From positions 1 to 30,735 of the forward strand of contig JNEM01009457.1 in assembly GCA_000697335.1 (NCBI GenBank): DNA of 30,735 bases. The letters are read 5' to 3'. The translations under genes were made by a program, and so were the position numbers. Positions 21,870 through 30,735 of the stretch are shown here, piece after piece (positions within the stretch are counted from its first letter, which is position 1; every line of letters begins with the position of its first letter). This DNA comes from Conidiobolus incongruus B7586. Taxonomy: Eukaryota > Entomophthoromycota > Entomophthoromycetes > Entomophthorales > Conidiobolaceae. Under the pieces are notes generated by a model. That model was given only the letters and a program-made list of their open reading frames with translations. It ran no database searches and was not told where the DNA came from.

Positions 21870-24161
21870 ATGAAACATATTTTATTTTCTTTAAAAATTT
21901 ATCAAGTAAAATTATTCAGTAATACTACAATACTAAATTAACAAATTTTATATTAGAACTATATTGTTCCAAAAAACCTAACCAAGTTCAACAAATTTCA
22001 ATATTCAAGTCAATATTTTACAACTTTCAATAAATTTTATAAACCAAGTACTTTACCCAAAGACGATATTAAAAGTTATTGGGAAGATTTAAATCTTGTA
22101 TTACGCGAACCAGGTACTATCATTTTGACTTACACCCTAATTTTTACTTAAGAAAAATATTATTACTATAATAATCAGGTTTTGAGAATTTTGGTCGTCT
22201 CGAAATGAAGTCTAATACCAAAACAATAACCCAATTACTGAAAACTTGCACGAGTATTCAGAGCGGTCAGGGCGATCTGTTACCCAGTTTGACAGCTAAA
22301 CAAGCATGTCAAGCTTACGAAAACTTGGACGTTAAAGGCAAGTTACAGTTTTTAATTTTACTAATTAAAGAATTTGGTAGGTGAATAAACATATAGTGGC
22401 AGTATTGAATATTCATTGAGTTTTTTAGGCATCTCTAGAGAAGAATCCATTCCCCTGGTTAAAGAATATATTCAGAAATATGAATCTAAAGTAAGCAAAT
22501 AATCAAATATATATGAATATAATATGAATTTGTATGACTTAGGAAAACAATCAAGTATTATCAAGATTAGAGCAAACTTTAAAACAATGTTTAACGCCAA
22601 AGTACGTTCGATTTTTTGATCAAGTATTACGTTTACCAAATGGAATGGAATTCTTAGTCAAAATGAGGAAAGACTCACTAGTAAGCGTCCATTACAATCG
22701 ATATGATTGGTTAATTCATCATCATTTAGTCTATCTATCAAACCACCAAAGATCGAGACTTATTGACATTCTCCAACTACTTGAAAGATAGTTTACAGTC
22801 TAGTTTAATGGGGTATTTGAAGTTGGAGAGGATTACTTGGAATTCATCAGCTTTTACAATGGAAAAAGTAATACTAAATAATATTATATTAACTTAATAT
22901 TAATTAGTTTAAATATTTTAGATGATGAGCTATGAATACGTTCACCCATTTAAAAATTGGGACGATATGAAACAGTAACGTTCACTTCATCATTTTAGTA
23001 TAACCTTATTAAATTATTTCTATAGACGTTTAGGTCCAGGTCGCAGATGTTTTGGATTCTTTCACAAATCCATGCCTTTGGACCCTCTTGTATTTATTCA
23101 AGTAGCTCTATTGAAACATATTGCTTCTGACGTTCCTGTAATTCATCTATTAATATTTCTAAAGAAATTTTATTAATATATTATCACTTAGTCTATTTTA
23201 AATGACCCATCAGCTGGTACCTTAGAAATTGACAATATTACTTGCGCTATATTTTATTCTATCAACACACAAAAAGGTTATTATTTGTAAATCAACTGAA
23301 TCAAACAATATGTTTAATTTTAATTTAGGTCTATCTGGTGTCGATCTAGGTAGTTTCTTAATCAAACGAGTAGTAACTGAATTAAAATCACAATTCCCCA
23401 ACCTGTCAACCTTCTGTACTCTTAGCCCCATTCCAGGTTTAAGGGATTGGATAATCAAAAAAATTGACGATATTAACCAATCCCAATCCAAGGATAAATT
23501 ACTTGAAGCTGACGAACTGTCAAAAGTTGCTAGTTTAGATAATTCTGGTCAAAACAGAAATCCTTTGGCCATTCTTAAGGCATTAGATTATCTCATAATA
23601 TTATTTTCTTTATATCTAAATCAATTACTACTATAGGAGTATGCAACTAATTTCAGCTGGTTAACCAATCAAGATGCCAAAGCAATTGAAATTCTTCAAC
23701 CTATTTTTATTAGGCTAGCATCTAGGTAAATTTTATAAAGCAACTCTGATTTCTTTTTAACTAAAATATTTGACAGATATTTAATAGTAGAGAAAAGAGG
23801 AATATATTCTTTAAATCCAGTTGGTAAATATTTTTTCCACAATTCTTTATGAAATTATATATTAAAACAATCGAATTTAGCTAACTTTCATATTCGAAAC
23901 GGAGCCTGCATTCATCGATTAAATTGGATGGGTGATTTGTCAAGTAACTTATTTGATTATTTAATTATTCTTTTATAATAAAATATTATTATAGATTACC
24001 GATTAGAAGAATCACTAGGGATTATGGTGAATTATAACTATCTCCAACATAGGATTGAACAGGTGAATGAGACATATATGGTTAATGCAACTATTCCAGT
24101 ATCGAATCCTCAGTTATATGAACTGTATAAAGATCAAACTAAAGTAGAATTGTTTCAATAG
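21870..24161 (+). CDS. malonyl-CoA decarboxylase (MLYCD family)
   Basis: Converts malonyl-CoA to acetyl-CoA and CO2, so tuning fatty-acid synthesis and oxidation. Fourteen exons: 21870-21905, 21957-22113, 22179-22376, 22429-22490, 22543-22680, 22730-22867, 22922-22974, 23026-23137, 23192-23276, 23329-23579, 23637-23725, 23777-23823, 23881-23943, 23995-24161. They total 1596 nt, 531 residues. The helical N-terminal domain (about 1-200) is followed by the acetyltransferase-like catalytic part, with RLGPGRRCFGFFHKSMP, FYSINTQKG then LSGVDLGSFLIKRVV, CTLSPIPG (Ser359) and NPVANFHIRNGA (His459). From memory, Ser359 and His459 match the human catalytic pair Ser329/His423. The N-terminus is rich in basic, hydroxylated and aromatic residues, as in a mitochondrial presequence. 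The C-terminus (VELFQ) has no PTS1, unlike the human SKL. Intron 10 (23580-23636) appears to be GC-AG. The tiny first exon supplies the only in-frame ATG. Confidence 0.92.
23580..23636 (+). other. GC-AG intron in the malonyl-CoA decarboxylase gene
   Basis: The conserved frame ends with ATT CTT AAG and resumes with GAG TAT GCA, restoring the family sequence. The 57 bases between them begin GC and end AG, with a CTAAAT-type branch region and ACTACTATAG acceptor. No GT donor nearby keeps the frame. The length fits the other introns. If retained, it would stop translation at the TAG that forms its own acceptor. Confidence 0.7.
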
Positions 24162-24578
24162 AATTTAGTAAATTCTAATACCGACACCATTATTGATTTA
24201 AGAATAAAAAAAATAAATTAATGAATTATTAATTGTGAATTAAATTAATTTATTGAATGCTCACAGAATTGAACCATTTATTTCTTAACAATATCTATCA
24301 ATCATTAAAACAATTAAATAAATTCGGTTTTAAAAACATAAAATGAAAATATACTAATTTCTAATGAATACATAAAATATATTTTTAATATAAAAAACAC
24401 TAAACTGATATTTATTTAAAATTAATAATTATAAGTAACAATTTGAAATATTAAAACTTGCAAAAAAACTATCATCCAGTCAATAGTAATCATAATCATG
24501 TTTATGCAAAAATTTACAACGCGAGACCCACGAAATTGAACAGTACACTGAATACAAAAGGAGTTACATAATATTGAA
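24162..24578. other. convergent 3' spacer (malonyl-CoA decarboxylase / Raptor)
   Basis: This 417-base AT-rich spacer lies between two converging genes and must hold both polyadenylation regions. A-rich AATAAA-like stretches near 24194-24212 could serve the plus-strand gene. No other feature was seen. Confidence 0.5.
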
Positions 24579-27500
24579 TTAGGGATTGGACACTGAGCCA
24601 TTCCAAGAGAATAGAGAAATTTGAGAGTTGGGAATTGCAGGTGTAGATGATGTAGCCCCAAATAGCATCTGTCTGGGGTGGAAGAGAATCGAACTCATAG
24701 GTGTCACCTTATGGCCAAGGAGCATACCTAAAGTAGCTTGGTGGTGATACAGGGTTCCTAAGCTCTGTCCCTGTAGGGTATAAACTTTGGCGCCAGCATT
24801 TTCAGTACCACTATAATTATTATTAGTTGAAATTTAACTAATATAAATATATATTGACTTACCAAACAAAAAGAGGAGCTCTATCATGGCCCGAAGCACA
24901 GGTAATACTGATATTATTATGGAATTCTGAAATAGCTTTAGAGTGACGTAAATCGAATATTTTAATATGACCATCGTGACTAAAGGATGGTTAGTATAAA
25001 ACAAAAAGTTAGGAAATAACAGAATTACCTGGCTGTGACTAATTCGTATTGATTGCTCTTAGGATGGTGGCAATTGAGGATTGGAGTGGTGTGATCACGC
25101 CAACAGCGCACCATACTCTCACCAGGGTTTAATCTGACGTCGTAGCCTCTGACGCTACCATCTGAGAAGCCTGCCATAATGAAATCACCAACGGTGTGAT
25201 CCGATGTAAGTGAGACTAAACTAGCTGTTGATCTGGTTGGAAGCAAACCCATTTGAGATTCTGAAGAAGCATTCCATAGTACAATAGATTTATGTTCGCC
25301 ACCTGCAATCAACATACCGCGACTCTGTTGCCATTCCAATACCAAGTCTTTTGTGAAGAGATTTGTGGATTTGGACTTGCGCGTCGTGGGCAATTCGTTA
25401 AGAACGCGCCATGCGGACACTTGTTCACAATTATCCCAATACTCTCTGAATAGACGAACGGAACCATCTGAGCTTCCGAGCATTACCATTGCTTCATCCT
25501 CCTCATTGACTAATTTCATAGTGATAATTTTAGAGCTTTCTGGAGAGATGGGAATACTGAAATGATTGATCTTCTTTTGAGATTCCCAGTTCCATACGCT
25601 GACCACATTGGATGTGTCACAAGCAATCATATGAGTTTCAAATTGGTGGAAGATAAAAGATGTTGGAGGTTGGTCTAAGTGAATGGTTCCAAGTTCTTGA
25701 CCCCATTTAGTGGTTTGTGCCAAAGCACAGTTGGTTGCGCCCTCTGACTTAATCTTACCATTACGCTCACCACGCCAGTTACGTTGATGGTAAGTGATAC
25801 TACCAGGCTCTTCAGACTCTGGAGGAGACATTTGAGGTTGAAGAAAATGCTCGCAGCACCAAGAATAGTATTCACTCTCAAGAATCAAATCTTCCTTGGA
25901 AGTTTCATTGTCAAACTTTGCAGAGCTTGTACTACTTAAAGGACTAGGCACGACAGGTGCACCGGATAAAAGCTGATTTGAAGCATGCGCAGCGGGATTA
26001 GAACTAGCTCCCAAATTCGAATTTCCAGCACTTTTAGAGGTATCAGTGCCATCTGATCCAGCCCAAAGATTTCTAAATGTAAAGGAAGCTGAACGTCTTA
26101 AAGATGCGGGAAGTTTAGGCTTTGGAGCACGTATTGTGTTATTTTGGGCAGAAAGGTTAATTGCAGAATTGTTGGGAGAGTATACATTCATAGAAACTGG
26201 TGTGGGGGATCGATTGAGAGCGTCATTCATCCAGTCCGATGGCTCAGATGAATTGAAGACTAGAACATGTAACTGATCCACAAGTTTTTGTGCAGCTTGT
26301 GCTACTGATGGTACAGGATCACAAGTTAGACATAAAACTAGCTTCCAGAGAGCGGTATATACTAAAGTTTCTGGATTAGTACGAGCATTAGAAGAAGTGG
26401 AAGTAGGAGTGGGAGGAAGAGCTGAAGTCATGGTTAAAGGTCTAGGTAAATCTAATTTAGTAGATTCCTGATTGGTGCCAGAATTATGTTTTGGATTAAA
26501 TTCAGCATCCAAAAGCTCATGGGCTATTTCTATGAATTTGTCGCAGTGCCTGGATATCAAACGGGAGACTAAGATCACCCATTCAATACGAACTAATGGA
26601 GAACCATCATTTGCATGGGTAGCTAACTGTACCATTAGACGTAACTCTAAAGAAAGTGTTCGTTCGTCAGATTCTAAACTGGGTTCGAATAATGTAGATA
26701 GAGCATATAAGCTAGCAGCTCGAACTTCAGGGATATCGTCATTAAGCAAACTAATTAATTTTTCGTGAGCTTGGAGTTCTAAAGCTTGCCACTTGGCTTC
26801 AGGATACTCTTTCCACAGTTGACTGAGTAACAAAATTGACCATTGACGTAAGAATGGGTCTGGATGTGGAAGATGAGGAAGGGTTTGTTGTAATGTGCGC
26901 TTAGCTAAGCATGCTTCTTTACCGGGAAGATAGTTGAAGCATACCATAGAGAGAATGAAGGCAGACATTGCTTGAATTTCAGATAAATTGGGTAAGCCTT
27001 CAGGTGGGTTGCCAAGTAAGCTCACAAAATACATGAAGCCTTGATCTTTAGTCAGATCGACTTGACATGATGGATCTACAACAACTAATCTAGCCCAGAT
27101 AAATGATAAAAGAGGTTTGAGCTCAAGGGCAGGAGATTGTAACAGTTTTAAAACATATGGGAAGATTCCCACTGTTAGAGCTGCAGTGACCGCCCATCTT
27201 CCTAAATCCAAAAATTCGTTTAAGAGTCTGAGTGCTCTTAGACGATGGCTTTGACTTAGTAAAACTTGCAGCACAATTGGTAATTGGATAGGAGCCTTTT
27301 GAGGGTTGTGAATACCTCGAGATAACCATAGTTCGAAGGCAGTCAACTGATCAGAGAAGAAGGGGCTGTGCTGGTATGGGCTTGGATCACCATTCTCCTC
27401 AGCTTGGATCAATTTTGGAAGCTGCGATAGACAAAAATCTAATGCGAGATCCCAACTATCCCACATGGGATGATGATTTGTCCTGGGTAATGTTGGTACT

Positions 27501-28639
27501 GATATTGGATGTAGCTTTAGACCACGAAATATCCTATCTGCCAATAAGAAATTACGAAATAGAGCAGCAACCATGAGATCCTGTCTGAAAAGTTTTTGGA
27601 ATAATGACGTAGGCAAGACGTCCCAAGCAATAGTATCTGTAATAGATGTAAGAATCCAGTTGAGTTCTCCTAAAGGAGTACGACGATCACTTAATCGTCC
27701 AGGTAATTTTAAAACCATTTCAACGGTAACATTTTTAATGAGGGGATTGTGTAAAGAATATAGTCTCAATGCAACTTCGATAGGAGTAGTTAAACACGAA
27801 GTAAAAAGATCAGCAGGATAGTAAGGATGACTGGGAAGGACTTCGTCAGCCTCACAAGCGGCAAATTGGATACACTCCGACATAGGAGGAGGACCATTTT
27901 CATTATTTGATTTAGAAGAATGATTTTTGTTGGTATTATAGTAATCTTCATTACTCGAATGATTCCCTTGACTTTGTAAATAGTGATTATTTTGTTCGCG
28001 GTCTCTCTGCTGCGCAAAACGAAGGAAAGCTCGCACGATATGTCCTGCATTACTACAATCATAAACAAACATTGAAGGAGATCCCAACCAGTTTTGAATA
28101 TCTGTAATAGATACTGGAATATACTGGGTATAACTTCTATTAAATACCCAAATTTCACCACTTGGAGTAGGTTTTGGTACGCCATGGCCATTATAATGAA
28201 ATAAAATTCGCTCATCTTCAAATGTTCTCCTAAGTCCATTGCATAGTTTTCTCACTTCCTCCAATGAAGGATCTGCAGATAGCTTATACTTAGCTCTAGG
28301 CTGAAGAACTTCATACTGCTGTTGTAAATTCTTTCCAATAGCCTCCTTAGCCTTATCCGGAGGCTGAGAAAAAGGATCAACCCAGCATTCCAAAGTAGCA
28401 CATGGAACAGTCTTAACAATATCTGGAGGATCTGTACCAATATTCAAACATATGACCAAAGCAACAGCAACAGTTCTATATTTGCGATCGAGACGCCAGT
28501 CTAAAGGTTCTTTCTTAGCTTGATCTTTGATCAATTGCACCTGTTTGCCTAAATTAATCTTTTGACGTACGTCACTATCGTGACGTTTAGAAGTAAAATA
28601 GAGGTAGTACTTGGTAGGGTCCATTACCATACTAACCAT
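24579..28639 (-). CDS. Raptor (Kog1/Mip1), TORC1 scaffold subunit
   Basis: Presents substrates to TOR kinase and couples nutrients to growth; acts at the vacuole/lysosome surface. Exons (minus strand) 28639-25029, 24979-24863 and 24810-24579, joined by 49- and 52-nt introns, give 3960 nt, 1319 residues, the usual Raptor length. The N-terminal RNC domain (about 45-200) is caspase-like, with FHYNGHGVP (His152) and FVYDCSNAG (Cys195) at the old dyad positions, plus ALVICLNIGTDPPD and GSPSMFVYD. HEAT-type helical repeats follow to about residue 800. A Ser/Asn/Pro-rich linker spans roughly 820-960. A WD40 propeller fills the rest, ending in exon 3 with HKVTPMSSILFHPRQ and a last blade motif (SLFSWNG). 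The intron near the end contains a TACTAAC branch site. The whole first exon is uninterrupted for 3.6 kb, in contrast to the nearby intron-dense genes. The start is the first ATG of the frame. Confidence 0.96.
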
Positions 28640-30735
28640 AACTTAAAACTATAAATAATTTTTTATTTTATTTTTTATATATTATTTCTAAAGCTTAATC
28701 AAATTTTTAATAAACAATTATTTTTAAAAAAATTAGGGTTTAATTTTAAATTTTTAAGAATGACTGCTGAGTAGATTGATTGGAAATTGTTATTTATTTG
28801 AAACTTTTGTCATACTTTAAATGATTAGATCGATATCTGATCAAAGATATATTAATATTTTTTCAAAGAGTTTCTATATTTCACTAAAGTTTTTATATTA
28901 TCTCTGTTGTTCTCATTTAATAATATCAAAGATTAGTATTAAATATTTTATTTTTAAACATTATAGCAAAATAAGTACCAATGTTTTTATATATTGGTGA
29001 AAATTATTTAACAAAAAGGGATACATTTTTTTATAACTTAATAAAATGTTTACCTTGACTTTATTCATTTTTATCATATAATCTTGCACAGCTTAATCAT
29101 TTAGAATAGTTATACAATAATAACTTTTTTGACATGTGATATATTAACTAAAGCTAATAAAAGATATTTATTATGATATTAATTTTGGTATTGAATATCT
29201 TGTTTATTTGATTATAATCTTGATAACACCCCATATTTAATATATTTCAAAAATATTGATCTGTCATATAAGTTTAAAATTTATAAAATTTATTATATTC
29301 CAAAATAAAATCAATATACTAAATGAAATCATGCTTAATTCAATCTAATTAATTTCAAATAATACTAATTATAAAATATGATCGTAAACTGTGATTCATA
29401 TCAAAATCAAGACATATTTGATTACATTTTTTACTATTCAAATTGACCATAATTTATATCATTTATAATAATATTATTTTCTAAACAATATTTAATTCAT
29501 CAAACAATTGTAATAGTAAATTGAGTTTTGGGCATTGACTACACTCCTTCTACGTCTAGTTAATATAACAATATTAATATTATAAATTTTCATGACATTA
29601 TAGGTCACTGCTTGAATTGTATTTTTTTAGTTTTTGTTTTTATATTTTTATAAGCCATTCGAATTGATCTTTTAAATCATTATATGAACCATAGATGTAC
29701 TAATTCTGATTGATTTTTTATCTCATATAAAAATCATATTTCTTTGCTAAATAATGTACAAGCTTTTGATGCTATACAATTCCAAACATACCAATCAACA
29801 TCAGACGATATTGGATTATAATTTCCAAGGATTAGATCAAATGTATTTCATTTATGATAATATATATATATATATATATTAAAAAATATGATAATAATAG
29901 CCTAATAAATATTAACATATCTAATTGTTTCATCTTTATTATTACCTTGAATTTGAAATAATAGGAAACTTTTTAATTTCTAACTTTTCAAACATATTAT
30001 TAGCTTTAATTAAACAAATAAGAAATTATATAGTTTTAAATTATATATTTATATATAATAATTTTTAAAATTAGTTGTTTAATTTAATTATATTTAAATA
30101 AAATAATAATCATCAAAAGTTTTTAATATTAATAAAGCTTAACTATAAACCTTTTAAAATTATTTAAATTTACAAGCAGCTTTTAATAATAAAAAATTAT
30201 CTTAATTAACTATTATCACCAGGTAAATTATTTTAAAGTTAAGAGAAAAACTGATTAAAACTTATTAAAATCTTAAATACTAATTTCAACTAATATTTTT
30301 TTGATTATTATTAGAGTTAAAAAATATATTAAAGATATATTTTTATTTCATCTAAAAAACTACCAAAATACTTTAATGTTAGTTTTATAAGTATTTTATA
30401 TATATTACAGTTTAAACTTAATTTAATAAATAAAGATATAAAATAAATATCTTATAATTTAATTAATGTTTAAAAATATTAAAATAACTTTTGTTATATA
30501 AAATCTACTAAAATATTACTAGAAATTTAAACTTTTATAATAAATAATTATAATTAATAAATTTTAAATCTTTTTATATAATCCTTTACTAAAATACAAT
30601 TTAAAATAATAAATTATATTAAATTAACTCTTATTATAAATCCTTTTAAATAAATATTTTATAGATAAACAAATATTAATTATTATAATTTATTATAATA
30701 ATATATGCTATTCTTATTTAATTCTTAAAAAAATT
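28640..30735. other. AT-rich intergenic region upstream of Raptor
   Basis: The first few hundred bases should include the Raptor promoter. The remainder is AT-rich with no supported gene. It includes a short (TA)n microsatellite at 29861-29879 and becomes almost pure A/T after about 29980, like the first kilobase of the window. Confidence 0.6.
29859..29880. repeat. (TA)n microsatellite
   Basis: About nine uninterrupted TA units. In DNA this AT-rich it is unremarkable, but it is the cleanest simple repeat in the window. Confidence 0.8.

Noticed and set aside
24422-24661. 79-codon minus-strand frame at the Raptor 3' end
   Set aside because: It is out of frame with the Raptor last exon, which continues in the correct frame to a stop at 24579-24581.
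25353-27821. Several plus-strand open frames of 66-98 codons inside the Raptor gene
   Set aside because: They are antisense shadows of a strongly conserved coding exon and show no motif of their own.
28732-28742. TTAGGG-like hexamer
   Set aside because: It is a single copy with no tandem array, so it is not a telomere signal.

Overview
This window is nuclear DNA of an AT-rich filamentous or early-diverging fungus. Three things support this. The genes are broken by many very short introns (mostly 49-65 nt) with GT..AG ends and TACTAAT/CTAAT-like branch sites. Coding exons are clearly richer in GC than the very AT-rich spacers. The gene set is fungal in style: Raptor/Mip1/Kog1, Dbf4, malonyl-CoA decarboxylase, and a PRPP synthetase with a long fungal-type insertion. 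The exact lineage cannot be fixed from the sequence. The standard genetic code fits every gene read here.

Layout: 1-4605 is an AT-rich spacer with a few eroded islands, one of which may be a fossil of a Ty1/copia-like element. 4606-6118 (minus, 3 exons) is a ribose-phosphate pyrophosphokinase of the Prs5/NHR type. It is divergent from 6602-9597 (plus, 17 exons), a compact 701-residue tandem AAA ATPase with a degenerate first domain and a Glu-to-Gln change in the second Walker B. 11122-12765 (plus) is a low-complexity protein with an N-terminal eIF4E-binding motif (4E-T-like). 14655-15383 (minus) is a Tigger/CENP-B-type protein that keeps the two DNA-binding helix-turn-helix units and the C-terminal tail but has no DDE catalytic core. 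15707-17925 (minus, 6 exons) is Dbf4, the regulatory subunit of Cdc7 kinase. 17926-21869 is a nearly 4 kb AT-rich spacer. 21870-24161 (plus, 14 exons) is malonyl-CoA decarboxylase, with one apparent GC-AG intron. 24579-28639 (minus, 3 exons) is Raptor, the TORC1 scaffold. 28640-30735 is AT-rich spacer.

The genes form no operon or cluster. They are housekeeping genes of separate pathways: nucleotide precursor supply, an AAA unfoldase, translation and mRNA control, replication initiation, fatty-acid metabolism and growth signalling. I rebuilt the exon chains by hand; every chain keeps frame throughout and ends in a stop. No dramatic new system is visible. The points most worth a second look are the DDE-less Tigger-derived protein, the Walker B Glu-to-Gln ATPase, the GC-AG intron, and the 4E-binding protein with its possible 5'-leader intron.
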